DNA of 64,000 bases from Mycolicibacterium sp. P9-22 (GCF_008329585.1 NZ_NPKP01000008.1:177908-241907), one strand, 5' to 3'. Positions 43,566 through 52,988 are shown, counted from the first letter of the stretch. Notes: generated by a model not told the origin, from the letters alone. Program-made: numbers and translations.

Positions 43566-44219
43566 ATGGACATCTACCACGTTATGCGCACAACCGGGGC
43601 GGTCCGTGTCTTCACCGGCGAACCGTTGCCCGACGAAACGCTGACCCGGATCCTCGACAACGCCCGCTTCGCGCCGAGCGGCGGGAACCGTCAGGGCACC
43701 CATGTCGTGGTGGTTCGCGATCCCGCCACCAAGGAGGCCCTCGCCGGCCTCACCGACACCGGGTTCCGGCGCTATATCGCCCAGCAACGCAACGGGGAGA
43801 ACCCCTGGAACCCGCTGCACCCGATGGGCGTGTCGGCCGAGGATCTCGCTGCGGTGCGTGTGCCACGGGCGGCGCAACTGCTGGACGCCGATGTGGCGCT
43901 GGTGATCTGCGTGGACCTCGGGGTGGTGGCCGCCTTCGATCAGGGTCTGGATCGCATCGGTCTGGTGGCGGGTGCATCGGTCTACCCGCTGGTGTGGAAC
44001 ATCCTGCTGTCGGCCCGCAACGAGGGCTTCGGTGGCGTGCTCACCACGATGGTGGTGCCCGAGGAGCCCAAGGTGAAGGAACTGCTCGGCATCCCCGCGG
44101 ACTACGCGATCGCCGCCGTGGTGCCCCTGGGCAAGCCGGTCAAGCAGTTCACCAAGCTGACCCGCAAACCGGTGTCCGAGTTCGTCACCCGGGAACGATT
44201 CGACGGGCCGGCGTTCTAG
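43566..44219 (+). CDS. Nitroreductase family protein
   Basis: A 217-residue FMN-dependent nitroreductase-like protein: YHVMRTTGAVRVFTGEPLPD, FAPSGGNRQGTHVVVVRDP, and IPADYAIAAVVPLGKP near the end, a typical pattern. ATGs at 43554, 43557 and 43566 are possible; the third has GGTGAG close upstream. The substrate is unknown. It overlaps the convergent HhH gene by four bases. Confidence 0.85.
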   Translation: MDIYHVMRTTGAVRVFTGEPLPDETLTRILDNARFAPSGGNRQGTHVVVVRDPATKEALAGLTDTGFRRYIAQQRNGENPWNPLHPMGVSAEDLAAVRVPRAAQLLDADVALVICVDLGVVAAFDQGLDRIGLVAGASVYPLVWNILLSARNEGFGGVLTTMVVPEEPKVKELLGIPADYAIAAVVPLGKPVKQFTKLTRKPVSEFVTRERFDGPAF

Positions 44220-44800
44220 TCCTTCGCAGCCTTCGCGGCCGCCTTCATCTTCTTCTTGTACGCCCGGACCTCCTGCAGCGATCCGGGGTCGACGACATCG
44301 GCCACCGACATGTGGGTGCCGGCCTTGCCGTAGTCGCCCGCAGCGGCGCGCCAGCCCTTCGGGGTCACCCCGTACTGCTTGCCCAGCAGCGCAAGGAAGA
44401 TCTTGGCCTTCTGCTCGCCGAATCCCGGCAGCCGCTTGAGCCGCCGCAGCACCTCGGCGCCATCGGGCTCGCCGCCGGTCCACAGCGCGGTGACGTCACC
44501 GTCGTAGTCGTCGACGATCGCCTGGGCCAGCGCCTGCACCCGCTTCGACATCGAGCCCGGGAAGCGGTGAATGGCAGGGGTTTCCGAACACAGCGCGACG
44601 AACTCGTCGGGGTTGTAGTCGGCGATCTGGCGGGCATCCACCGCACCGATCCGATCGGCGATCTTTTTCGGCCCCGCGAACGCCGTCTCCATCGGGATCT
44701 GCTGATCGAGCAGCATCCCGACCAACAGTGCGAACGGATTGGCCTCCAGCAGAGCGTCGGCCGCCGGATCTTGGACTAGCTGCAGGTTGGGCACCTGCAC
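44216..44800 (-). CDS. HhH-GPD type base-excision DNA repair protein
   Basis: A 194-residue protein of the HhH-GPD fold, with MLLDQQIPMETAFAGPKKIADRI as the first helices and LKRLPGFGEQKAKIFLALLG as the helix-hairpin-helix. It is a putative DNA glycosylase; the catalytic Asp and lesion are not certain. The GTG at 44800 starts MQVPNLQ. The C-terminal tail is basic (YKKKMKAAAKAAKD), as in DNA-binding proteins. Confidence 0.85.
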   Translation of the reverse strand: MQVPNLQLVQDPAADALLEANPFALLVGMLLDQQIPMETAFAGPKKIADRIGAVDARQIADYNPDEFVALCSETPAIHRFPGSMSKRVQALAQAIVDDYDGDVTALWTGGEPDGAEVLRRLKRLPGFGEQKAKIFLALLGKQYGVTPKGWRAAAGDYGKAGTHMSVADVVDPGSLQEVRAYKKKMKAAAKAAKD

Positions 44801-44887
44801 AGTCTAGAACCGCGAATCAGCGGCCCGCGCGGGTGCAATGTGCGAACGTATATCCCCTGACCGGCAGACGGCCCGTAGGAGACAGTC

Positions 44888-45184
44888 ATGAGACGTGTGA
44901 TGGCACCTGTGATTGCGGCCGTCGCCGCCTCCATCGCGTTGGCCGCCACGGCACACGCAATACCCGAGCAGGGCACGCCCGCCTTCGACGAATACATCAG
45001 CGGCCTGCAGCGCAACGGCTACAACCTGAACCCGGACACCGCCTGGCGCGCCATGCATCAGGCGTGTGTGGGCGGACTGCCCGGCTACATCGGCCTGGAA
45101 TTGGCTGCGCAAGGAGCCATCGGGCCCGGCGCGCAGGAGCGGGTCTTCGATGTCGCCAGGAAGTACGCCTGCCCGGTCCAGTAG
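44888..45184 (+). CDS. DUF732 secreted protein
   Basis: A 98-residue exported protein. Signal peptide to AHA/IP (residue 24). The mature helical domain FDEYISGLQRNGYNLNPDTAWRAM (shown in parts) with two cysteines is typical of DUF732, a mycobacterial secreted family of unknown function. TAGGAG precedes the ATG. Confidence 0.85.
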   Translation: MRRVMAPVIAAVAASIALAATAHAIPEQGTPAFDEYISGLQRNGYNLNPDTAWRAMHQACVGGLPGYIGLELAAQGAIGPGAQERVFDVARKYACPVQ

Positions 45185-45211
45185 CCGCGCCAGCATAGGG
45201 TTGGCCGCACG

Positions 45212-46411
45212 ATGTCGGGTCAGATCGCGCTGACGCTGGCGGTCGCGCTGCTGCTGGCGGCGGTGGCCGCCGTCCTGGTGGTGCGCACCCGCCGCGTCGT
45301 GGCGACTCCCACCGAACGCGCCGTGCACGCTGCCCTGCACACCGCCTCGCTGGCCGCGCGTGCGCTGCGTCAGGGCCTGGACTCCGAATCCGCCGCGACC
45401 GCAGCGCCCTTCCTGCGCGGGCTCACCGGCACCGACGGGGTCGCTCTGTTCGACGGCCACGGGGAACTGCTGGCCACCGACGCCGCCGACGACCTGATCT
45501 GGCAGTCCGACATCGCCGAAACCTGCGCGTCCACCGCCGCAGAGTCCATCGCCGGTGAACGCCGTGTGCTCAACGGTGTGCGTACCTCGACGGTGGTGGC
45601 CCAGCCGCTGTTGGCCGAGGCCGGCGACGTGCTGGGCGTGTTGGTCGTCGTCACCGCGGGCACCCCGGGCCCCGGCATGCTCGGCGCGATCGGCGAGGTC
45701 GCGCGCTATGCCGCCAGCCAGATCGAACTGGCCGAACTGGATGCCTCCCGCGCCCGGTTGGACAAGGCCGAGGTCCTGGCGCTGCGCGCGCAGATCAGCC
45801 CACACTTCATCTACAACGCGCTCAACACCATCGCCTCGTTCGTGCGCACGGACCCCGCCCGCGCCCGCGAACTCATCCTGGAATTCGCCGATTTCACCCG
45901 CTACTCGTTCCGTGCCGCCGGGCAGTACACCACCCTGGCCGAGGAGCTGCGCAACATCGACCGGTACCTCACCCTGGAGCGCGCCCGGTTCGGCACCGCA
46001 TTGAAGGTCCGCCTGCAGGTCGCCCCCGAGGTCCTCAATGTGGTGGTGCCGTTCCTGGCGTTACAACCGTTGGTGGAGAACGCGGTACGGCACGGGCTCG
46101 CCGGACGCGGCGGCGGATCGGTCGAGATCGTCGCCAACGATGCCGGCTCGGATTGCGTGATCACCGTCGAGGACGACGGCGCCGGAATGGATCCCGAAAT
46201 GCTGCGGGCCGGCCAGGGCGACGCGCTGGCCGACCGTACCGCCGACCAGTCCGCACACGTCGGCCTGACCAATGTCGACCATCGGCTGCGCGCGGCGTTC
46301 GGCAACGATTACGGTCTGGTGGTCGAAACGGCTGTCGGAGCGGGGACCAAGGTCATCATGCGGGTGCCGAAGTTCCGTTCCGGTGTGCGGGCCAGCGGAG
46401 GTGTCGCATGA
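45212..46411 (+). CDS. LytS-type sensor histidine kinase
   Basis: A 399-residue membrane kinase: one N-terminal transmembrane helix (IALTLAVALLLAAVAAVLVV), a GAF-like region (about 65-175), then the LytS-type phospho-acceptor H198 in ISPHFIYNALN and a HATPase with LVENAVRHGL, DDGAGM and AGTKV. It probably senses a metabolite for the symporter genes downstream. ATG overlaps the response-regulator start (ATGA). Confidence 0.92.
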   Translation: MSGQIALTLAVALLLAAVAAVLVVRTRRVVATPTERAVHAALHTASLAARALRQGLDSESAATAAPFLRGLTGTDGVALFDGHGELLATDAADDLIWQSDIAETCASTAAESIAGERRVLNGVRTSTVVAQPLLAEAGDVLGVLVVVTAGTPGPGMLGAIGEVARYAASQIELAELDASRARLDKAEVLALRAQISPHFIYNALNTIASFVRTDPARARELILEFADFTRYSFRAAGQYTTLAEELRNIDRYLTLERARFGTALKVRLQVAPEVLNVVVPFLALQPLVENAVRHGLAGRGGGSVEIVANDAGSDCVITVEDDGAGMDPEMLRAGQGDALADRTADQSAHVGLTNVDHRLRAAFGNDYGLVVETAVGAGTKVIMRVPKFRSGVRASGGVA

Positions 46412-47193
46412 CCGGTCTGACGGTCCTGGCCGTCGATGATGAGGCGCCCGCCCTGGACGAGCTGGCCTACCTGTTGGGTCAGCACGCCGACATCGCGACC
46501 GTGCACACCGCCGGCGATGCCACCTCGGCCCTGCGTGAACTCAATGCCCACCCCATCGACGCGGTGTTCCTGGACATCAACATGCCCGGCCTGTCCGGGA
46601 TCGAACTCGCCGGTGTACTGCGCAACTTCGCGAACCGCCCCGCCGTGGTGTTCGTGACCGCGCACGACGACAAGGCGGTCGCCGCCTTCGACGTCGGCGC
46701 CGTGGATTACCTGCTGAAGCCGATCCGGGAGAACCGGCTCGACGAGGCGGTGCGGCGGGTGACGATCGCGCGCAACAACGAGCCCGAACCGCCCGAAGAC
46801 CCCGAGGCGCCCGACTCCGACGTCATCCCGGCCGAGCTCGGCGGGATCACCCACCTGGTGCCGCGGGAGACCATCGGCTGGGTGGAGGCCGAAGGCGATT
46901 ACGCCCGGCTGCACTCGGCCACCGGCGCCCATCTGGTGCGGATCCCGTTGAGTGTGTTGGAAACCCGCTGGCGTGATCACGGCTTCCAGCGCATCCACCG
47001 GTCCTACCTCGTCTCGCTGCGGTTGGTCACCGGGCTGCGCACCGGCGAGGGCGCGGTGCTGGTGCGGCTGCGGGCCAACGGCGCCTCCCCCGCGGTGGAA
47101 CTCCCGGTGAGCCGGCGTCAGGCCCGCGAGCTGCGTGACCGCCTGGTCCGGGACCCGATGCGCAACCTGAAGCCGGCCGGTTCCGATGAATGA
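46408..47193 (+). CDS. LytTR-type response regulator
   Basis: A 261-residue regulator. Receiver domain with Asp10/Asp11 acidic pocket, phospho-accepting Asp56 in VFLDINMPG and Lys in YLLKPI; C-terminal LytTR DNA-binding domain (VEAEGDYARLHSATGAHLVR, then FQRIHRSYLVSL). Partner of the upstream kinase. The open frame continues upstream, but the ATG at 46408 overlaps the kinase stop. It likely controls the symporters that follow. Confidence 0.93.
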   Translation: MTGLTVLAVDDEAPALDELAYLLGQHADIATVHTAGDATSALRELNAHPIDAVFLDINMPGLSGIELAGVLRNFANRPAVVFVTAHDDKAVAAFDVGAVDYLLKPIRENRLDEAVRRVTIARNNEPEPPEDPEAPDSDVIPAELGGITHLVPRETIGWVEAEGDYARLHSATGAHLVRIPLSVLETRWRDHGFQRIHRSYLVSLRLVTGLRTGEGAVLVRLRANGASPAVELPVSRRQARELRDRLVRDPMRNLKPAGSDE

Positions 47194-47545
47194 ACGACCG
47201 GAACGCCAACGGGTGGTGCTCGCACACCGGCGCGGCGCCCGGATGGTGCGGACCCGCGTCGAGGTGCAGGAGCAGACTCAGGTCGGCGATGCGCTGGTGC
47301 GTGGTCTGGTCCGCGCACAACTGGGGCTGGCGTTACGGCTCAGCGCGGTGGTGGTTTTCGCGGTCGCCGCGATCCTGCTGCTGACCGCACTCGCGCCGGA
47401 CCTGACCGTTTTCGGGATGCGGCTGAACTGGTTGCTGCTGGCGGTGCTGGCCTATCCCCTGCTCTACGGCGTGGGACGGCTGTACGTGCGGCTGGCCGAA
47501 CAGGGCGAGAAGGACTTCGTCCGGGTCGTCGACAGCGAACCGTGA
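47186..47545 (+). CDS. Small membrane protein, probable symporter partner
   Basis: A 119-residue protein with two transmembrane helices (LSAVVVFAVAAILLLTAL and WLLLAVLAYPLLYGVGRLYV) and a basic N-terminus. Position and layout resemble the DUF485-type small partners of sodium/acetate symporters. It overlaps the regulator end by eight bases and the next gene by four (GTGA), so the four genes are one translation-coupled unit. Confidence 0.75.
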   Translation: MNERPERQRVVLAHRRGARMVRTRVEVQEQTQVGDALVRGLVRAQLGLALRLSAVVVFAVAAILLLTALAPDLTVFGMRLNWLLLAVLAYPLLYGVGRLYVRLAEQGEKDFVRVVDSEP

Positions 47546-49272
47546 GCGGCTCACCGCTGACCGCCGCCGCCCTGCTGGCCGCGGCCGTCGCGACGGTGGT
47601 GATCGGCAGCTGGGGCGTGCGGCTCTCGCGGACCACCTCGGATTTCCTGGTGGCCTCCCGCAGCGTCGGACCGCGCTGGAACGCTGCCGCGATATCCGGT
47701 GAATACCTCTCCGCCGCATCGTTTCTCGGGGTCGCCGGGCTGATCGCGAAATACGGCGCCGACGCGCTGTGGTATCCCGTCGGATTCACCGCCGGCTACC
47801 TCGGCCTGCTGTTGTTCGTCGCCGCGCCGCTGCGCCGTTCGGGTGCCTACACGGTGCCCGATTTCGCCGAGTTCCGGCTCGGCTCGGCGCGGCTGCGCAA
47901 GGTGGCCATGCTCGTGGTCGTCATCATCTGCGTGTTCTACCTGGCACCGCAGTATCAGGGCGCCGGGCTGGCCCTGAAAACGCTGCTCGGCATGCCGGTG
48001 TGGGTCGGCCCGGTACTCGTCGGGGCGATCGTCATCACCAATGTTGTCGGTGGCGGGATGCGTTCCATCACCTTCGTGCAGGCGTTCCAGTACTGGCTGA
48101 AGCTCACCGCGATCGCCATCCCGGCGCTGGCGCTGCTCGGCCTGTTCGTCACCGACCGGGGGGAACTGGGCGGCCCGCTGCCGCCGAGCGTGGACCGCGA
48201 GACGACCGTGCAGATCGAGACCGATGTGGTGGTCCAGGTCGTCGACCCGGCCGGCATCAGGGTGAGCGGCCTGCTCGACGGGAACACGGTGCGCGACGCC
48301 ACCTTCGGCACTCCCGGCGAACATACCGTCGGCGCGGGAGCCAGCCTGACCCTGGCCGCCGGTGCCGCCACCCCGGTGGTGGCCGGGACGCCGGGCACCG
48401 GCAGCGAATGGATCGTCTCCGGCGGCGGGCTGGGCGGCGGGCACCCGCTGTACCAGGTGATCTCGATCATCGTGGCGACCTTCCTTGGCACCATGGGTCT
48501 GCCGCATGTGCTGGTGCGGTTCTACACCAACCGCGACGGCCGGGCGGCCCGGCGGACCGCGCTGGCCGTCATCGCGCTGCTGTCGTTCTTCTACCTCTTC
48601 CCCGTCATGCTCGGGGTGTTCTCCCGGCTGTACGTGCCGCAGCTGCTGATCACCGGAACCGCCGATGCCGCAGTGCTGTTGGCGCCGGGCTCGGCGATCG
48701 GCGGAGCATTCGGGCAGCTGCTGGCCGCCCTGGTCGCCGCCGGCGCCATCGCAGCCTTCCTGGCGACCTCGTCGGGTCTGCTGGTCAGCATCGCCGGCGC
48801 GCTGGCCACCGATGTGATGCGCGGGCGGGTCCGCGACTTCCGTGTCGCGGCAGTGATCGGCGGGCTCATCCCGATTCCGCTGTCGCTGCTGGTCGCCGAT
48901 ATCGAACTGTCCCGCACCGTGGGACTGGCGTTCGCCGTCGCGGCGTCCACCCTGTGCCCACTGCTGGTGCTGGGCATCTGGTGGCGCGGGCTGACCGCCG
49001 CCGGGGCCGCCTGCGGGCTGACGGTCGGCGGACTCGTCTGTGGCGGTGCGGTATTGGTGGCCATCACCGGCGGAATCGACGAGTCCGTGCTGGGCGGCTG
49101 GCCCGCGGTGATGGTCGGCTATCCCGCCGTGGTGAGCGTGCCGGTGGCGTTCGCGACGATGATCGTGGTCAGCCGGTTCACCCGGATCACCCCGAACGTC
49201 GCACAGATCTTCGCCCGGATGCATGTGCCGGAGCGGCTCGGAATGGGTGTCGAACGCCTACCGGAGGGCTGA
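47542..49272 (+). CDS. Sodium/solute symporter (SSS family, ActP-like) with an inserted extramembrane domain
   Basis: A 576-residue SSS-family carrier with about 13 helices. YLSAASFLGVAGLI, FYLAPQYQGAGLALKTLLGMP and GTMGLPHVLVRFYTN are typical of acetate/pyruvate type carriers. Residues about 208-300 form a Gly/Ala/Thr-rich hydrophilic insert (starts DRGELGGPLPPSVDRE) between helices, absent from short ActP. The substrate is not certain. GTG start coupled to the small partner. Confidence 0.88.
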   Translation: MSGSPLTAAALLAAAVATVVIGSWGVRLSRTTSDFLVASRSVGPRWNAAAISGEYLSAASFLGVAGLIAKYGADALWYPVGFTAGYLGLLLFVAAPLRRSGAYTVPDFAEFRLGSARLRKVAMLVVVIICVFYLAPQYQGAGLALKTLLGMPVWVGPVLVGAIVITNVVGGGMRSITFVQAFQYWLKLTAIAIPALALLGLFVTDRGELGGPLPPSVDRETTVQIETDVVVQVVDPAGIRVSGLLDGNTVRDATFGTPGEHTVGAGASLTLAAGAATPVVAGTPGTGSEWIVSGGGLGGGHPLYQVISIIVATFLGTMGLPHVLVRFYTNRDGRAARRTALAVIALLSFFYLFPVMLGVFSRLYVPQLLITGTADAAVLLAPGSAIGGAFGQLLAALVAAGAIAAFLATSSGLLVSIAGALATDVMRGRVRDFRVAAVIGGLIPIPLSLLVADIELSRTVGLAFAVAASTLCPLLVLGIWWRGLTAAGAACGLTVGGLVCGGAVLVAITGGIDESVLGGWPAVMVGYPAVVSVPVAFATMIVVSRFTRITPNVAQIFARMHVPERLGMGVERLPEG

Positions 49273-49444
49273 GCCCCCCGGCGGGACTTTGCGGCGCGCA
49301 CGCTGTTCGGCAACCGCTCATCGCCGCTTTCTGACCGCTCACCGCACCCCTGCCCGGCTTCGGCGTATCGCATCGTTCTGTGACCCACATCTCAATTAGG
49401 TTCGGTACCTGAACTGGTTCACAGTCCGACGTCAGGAGTCTCCG
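49273..49444. other. Promoter region before the second symporter
   Basis: 172 bases without a gene. It contains a CRP-like site (49379-49394) and a palindrome TTCGGTACCTGAA (49401-49413) with one mismatched pair, about 30-65 bases before the GTG at 49445. Confidence 0.6.
49379..49394. promoter_or_regulatory. CRP-like binding site
   Basis: TGTGACCCACATCTCA matches the consensus TGTGA-N6-TCACA with one mismatch. It lies 51 bases before the DUF485/actP operon start. cAMP control of acetate uptake would be sensible; direct evidence is lacking. Confidence 0.5.
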
Positions 49445-49795
49445 GTGCCCGAAACCGACCAACCCACCGCGCGGCCGGCGCCTACCGGCGAGGAGTTCCT
49501 CGCCGTGCAGGCCAGCCCCGAATTTCAGGAACTGCGCAGCAGGCTGCGCAAGTTCGTCTTCCCGATGACCGCGTTCTTCCTCGTCTGGTACGGCATCTAC
49601 GTCCTGCTCGGTGCGTTCGCCCACGACTTCATGGCCACCCAGGTGTTCGGCAACGTCAACGTCGGCCTGCTCATCGGACTCGGCCAGTTCCTGACGACGT
49701 TCATCATCACCGGCCTCTACGTGCGCTTCGCCAACCGTGAGCTGGATCCGCGCGCCGAGGCCATCCGCCACGAGCTGGAAGGCCCCCTGCAGTGA
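49445..49795 (+). CDS. DUF485 membrane protein, partner of ActP
   Basis: A 116-residue protein with two transmembrane helices (FPMTAFFLVWYGIYVLLGAF and VGLLIGLGQFLTTFIITGLY) and the FVFP-F-Y DUF485 pattern. DUF485 genes nearly always precede actP; here the GTG of actP overlaps its stop (GTGA). GTG start after GGAG. Confidence 0.9.
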   Translation: MPETDQPTARPAPTGEEFLAVQASPEFQELRSRLRKFVFPMTAFFLVWYGIYVLLGAFAHDFMATQVFGNVNVGLLIGLGQFLTTFIITGLYVRFANRELDPRAEAIRHELEGPLQ

Positions 49796-51420
49796 ACCTC
49801 CTGGCAGCAACCGAAACGGTCGGCAATCCCGCCGCCAACATCGGCATCTTCAGCCTGTTCGTCGTGGTCACCATGATCGTGGTGATCCGGGCCAGCAAGA
49901 AGAACGCCACCGCCGACGAGTTCTTCACCGGTGGCCGCGGCTTCTCCGGCCCGCAGAACGGGATCGCCATTGCCGGTGACTACCTGTCGGCGGCCAGCTT
50001 CCTCGGCATCGCGGGCGCCATCGCGGTGTACGGCTATGACGGCTTCCTCTACTCGATCGGCTTCCTGGTTGCCTGGCTGGTGGCGCTCCTGCTGGTCGCC
50101 GAATTGCTGCGTAACACAGGCAAATTCACCATGGCCGACGTCCTGAGCTTCCGGCTGAAGCAGCGTCCGGTCCGGATGGCGGCAGCCACCACCACGCTGG
50201 CGGTGTCGCTGTTCTATCTGCTGGCGCAGATGGCCGGCGCCGGCGGCCTCGTCGCCCTGCTCCTCGATGTGACCAGCTCGGCCGGCCAGGCCATCGTGAT
50301 CGCCGTGGTCGGTGTGCTGATGATCGTCTACGTCCTGGTGGGCGGGATGAAGGGCACCACCTGGGTGCAGATCATCAAGGCGGTGCTGCTGATCACCGGC
50401 GCCGCATTGATGACCGGAATGGTGCTGGTCAAGTTCGGCCTGAACTTCTCCGAGATCCTGGGATCCGCACAGGCCGCCGTCACCAACGCCACCACCGACG
50501 GTGTCGCGAGCCGGGATGTGCTCGCCCCGGGCGCACAGTACGGCGGTTCGCTCACCTCTCAGATCAACTTCATCTCGCTGGCGCTCGCGCTGGTGCTCGG
50601 CACCGCGGGCCTCCCGCACGTGCTGATGCGGTTCTACACGGTGCCCACCGCCAAGGAAGCGCGGCGCAGCGTTGTGTGGGCCATCGCCCTGATCGGCGCG
50701 TTCTACCTGTTCACCCTGGTGCTGGGCTACGGCGCCGCCGCCATGGTCGGTCCGGACCGCATCCTGGGCGCCCCCGGCGGGGTCAACTCGGCCGCGCCCC
50801 TGTTGGCCTTCCAGCTCGGCGGTGTGATCCTGCTCGGCATCATCTCCGCGGTGGCGTTCGCGACCATCCTCGCGGTGGTGGCCGGTTTGACCATCACGGC
50901 GTCGGCCTCATTCGCGCACGACGTGTACGCGAGTGTGATCAAGCACGGCGAGGTCACCGAGAGCGAACAGGTGAGGGTGTCCCGGATCACCGCGGTGGTG
51001 CTCGGTGTGCTCGCCATCGGGCTCGGCATCCTCGCCAACGGCCAGAACATCGCGTTCCTGGTGGCGCTGGCGTTCGCGGTGGCCGCCGCGGCCAACCTGC
51101 CCACCATCGTCTATTCGCTGTACTGGCGGCGTTTCAACACCCGCGGCGCACTGTGGAGCATGTACGGCGGCCTGATCTCCACCATCGTGCTGATCATCTT
51201 CTCCCCCGCGGTGTCGGGTTCGAAGACCGCGATGATCCCCGGCGCGGACTTCGCCTGGTTCCCGCTGGCCAACCCCGGCATCGTGTCGATCCCGTTGGCG
51301 TTCGCGCTCGGCATCATCGGCACGCTGACATCGCCGGACAACGAAGATCCCAAGGTCGCCGCCGAGATGGAGGTGCGGTCGCTGACCGGCGTGGGCGCCG
51401 AGAAGGCGGTCGCGCACTAA
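49792..51420 (+). CDS. actP: Cation/acetate symporter ActP-like
   Basis: A 542-residue SSS carrier with about 13 helices and the usual ActP parts: GDYLSAASFLGIAGAIAVYG, FYLLAQMAGAGGLVALLLDV, VGGMKGTTWVQIIKAVLLI and GTAGLPHVLMRFYTVPTAKE. It moves acetate or another small monocarboxylate with sodium or a cation. It forms an operon with the DUF485 gene, and is a shorter paralogue of the upstream symporter. Confidence 0.92.
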   Translation: MNLLAATETVGNPAANIGIFSLFVVVTMIVVIRASKKNATADEFFTGGRGFSGPQNGIAIAGDYLSAASFLGIAGAIAVYGYDGFLYSIGFLVAWLVALLLVAELLRNTGKFTMADVLSFRLKQRPVRMAAATTTLAVSLFYLLAQMAGAGGLVALLLDVTSSAGQAIVIAVVGVLMIVYVLVGGMKGTTWVQIIKAVLLITGAALMTGMVLVKFGLNFSEILGSAQAAVTNATTDGVASRDVLAPGAQYGGSLTSQINFISLALALVLGTAGLPHVLMRFYTVPTAKEARRSVVWAIALIGAFYLFTLVLGYGAAAMVGPDRILGAPGGVNSAAPLLAFQLGGVILLGIISAVAFATILAVVAGLTITASASFAHDVYASVIKHGEVTESEQVRVSRITAVVLGVLAIGLGILANGQNIAFLVALAFAVAAAANLPTIVYSLYWRRFNTRGALWSMYGGLISTIVLIIFSPAVSGSKTAMIPGADFAWFPLANPGIVSIPLAFALGIIGTLTSPDNEDPKVAAEMEVRSLTGVGAEKAVAH

Positions 51421-51434
51421 CACTGGCAACGAGA

Positions 51435-51475
51435 CCGGCGGCGGGTGATTCGGGCACCCCGCCGCCGGCTTGTTT
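51435..51475 (+). terminator. Strong terminator after actP
   Basis: CCGGCGGCGGGTG pairs with CACCCCGCCGCCGG (one bulge) around a 7-base loop, followed by a T-rich CTTGTTTG. It directly follows the actP stop. Confidence 0.75.
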
Positions 51476-51525
51476 GAGTGGTTCTACTCAGGCCTGACCC
51501 CGGTCACCGCATCTACATTCAGACC

Positions 51526-52800
51526 ATGGCCATCGCAGCGTTCCCGACGGTCGCCGACGTTGCGGCGAGCACCCCGCCCGAGCGGGACCGGGCCATCGAC
51601 GTCATCCGCATCACCGCTCTGCTCGGGGTGGTCATCGGGCACACCGTGATGGCCACCAGCATCGTCCGCGATGGCGTCTTCTACTGGGAGAACCTGCTCA
51701 CCACATCGGTGGTCTTCCAGGCCCTGACCTGGGTTTTCCAGATCATGCCGCTGTTCTTCTTCGCCGGGGTGGCCGCCTCTGTCACGGCGTACGGCGGAGC
51801 ATGGGGCGGATGGCTGCTCAAACGTTGCACCCGCCTGTACCGGCCGGTGTTCTCCTACCTCGCGTTCTGGGCGGTCGCATTGCTGGTCACGCACCGCGTG
51901 CTTCCGGTGCACGTCTACGAGCCGCTGGCAGGTATCTCGATCCAGTTGCTCTGGTTTCTCGGCGCCTACGTCCTTGTGCTGGCGGCGGTTCCGCTGCTGA
52001 TCAGGATCAACACCACGGGCCGACTGGTCGCGGCCGTAGCGGCGCTGTACACGTCGGTGGCCGTCGTCGACGCGATCCGCGTGCAGGACCCGAGTTTGAA
52101 CTGGCTGGGGTACGCCAATCTGGCGGTGTGGCTGGTGCCCGGCATGTTCGGCGTCGCCTACCGGTACCGGCTACTCAGCACATCGGGCGCGGCGATCCTC
52201 GGGACGGTGATGCTGGCCGTGAATCTCGCACTGGTGCGGTTCGGACCGTACGAGCCCAGCCTGGTGGGTATCGACGGCCAGCAGCTCAAGAACATGGCGC
52301 CGCCGTCCCTGCTGCTGGCCGGTCACGCAATCATGATGTGCGCGTTCGCGATTGCCGCGGCACCGGCCATCGGCCGGTGGGCCCGGCGCCCGCGGGTGTG
52401 GTGGTTGACCGCCGTCGGCAACAGCGGCGCGATGACGTTGTACCTGTGGCACATCCCGGCGCTGCTCGGCGTGCACCTGGCCTTCGACCTGATGGGGCTG
52501 CCCCGCTACCCGGGCCAACCGCATTTCCTGGCGCTCAGCGTCGTGCAGCTCGTCGTGATGGCCGTGCTGGTCGCCACGTTGTTCGTGGCACTGCGACCGC
52601 TGGAGAACAATCCGCTGCCCTATTGGGACGGCGGCACGGTCAGCGGTCCCGGGATGCGCAGTGCCGCGGTGGGCGCGCTGTTGTGCGTCGCCGCGGCGGC
52701 CACCCTGGCCTCGGTGGGCTGGGGGCTGAAGGGGTTGGGACTGTACTTCGTCGCGCTGATGCTCGCTGCGCTCGTCGGAGCGCGCAGCCTGGCGCGTTAA
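51526..52800 (+). CDS. Acyltransferase 3 family membrane protein
   Basis: A 424-residue integral membrane acyltransferase of about ten helices. RDRAIDVIRITALLGVVIGH carries the RxxDxxR start of the family, and SGAMTLYLWHIPALLG the late motif. Members add acyl groups to sugars or lipids of the envelope. The substrate is unknown. ATG at 51526. Confidence 0.85.
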   Translation: MAIAAFPTVADVAASTPPERDRAIDVIRITALLGVVIGHTVMATSIVRDGVFYWENLLTTSVVFQALTWVFQIMPLFFFAGVAASVTAYGGAWGGWLLKRCTRLYRPVFSYLAFWAVALLVTHRVLPVHVYEPLAGISIQLLWFLGAYVLVLAAVPLLIRINTTGRLVAAVAALYTSVAVVDAIRVQDPSLNWLGYANLAVWLVPGMFGVAYRYRLLSTSGAAILGTVMLAVNLALVRFGPYEPSLVGIDGQQLKNMAPPSLLLAGHAIMMCAFAIAAAPAIGRWARRPRVWWLTAVGNSGAMTLYLWHIPALLGVHLAFDLMGLPRYPGQPHFLALSVVQLVVMAVLVATLFVALRPLENNPLPYWDGGTVSGPGMRSAAVGALLCVAAAATLASVGWGLKGLGLYFVALMLAALVGARSLAR

Positions 52801-52970
52801 CCGCTCTTGCGGCGGAACTCGCGGCGGTTCTCGACGGGCCCGTGCGCGCCCCGGGGTTGATTGCGGCCGGCTTCGGCATGTGACACTCCGTCGGCGGTCT
52901 GCGTCTTCTTCCGCTCCAGTGCCTCCCGGAACTTGCGCTTGGTGTCGTCTTCGGGAGTCTCGTCGGCCAT
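52797..52970 (-). CDS. Small charged protein (DUF5302-like)
   Basis: A 57-residue protein: MADETPEDDTKRKFREALER then KKTQTADG and ENRREFRRKSG at the end. Fits DUF5302, small actinobacterial proteins with unknown role. ATG at 52970; its stop overlaps the acyltransferase stop by three bases. Confidence 0.75.
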   Translation of the reverse strand: MADETPEDDTKRKFREALERKKTQTADGVSHAEAGRNQPRGAHGPVENRREFRRKSG

Positions 52971-52988
52971 ACCGACAGCCTAGCCCTG

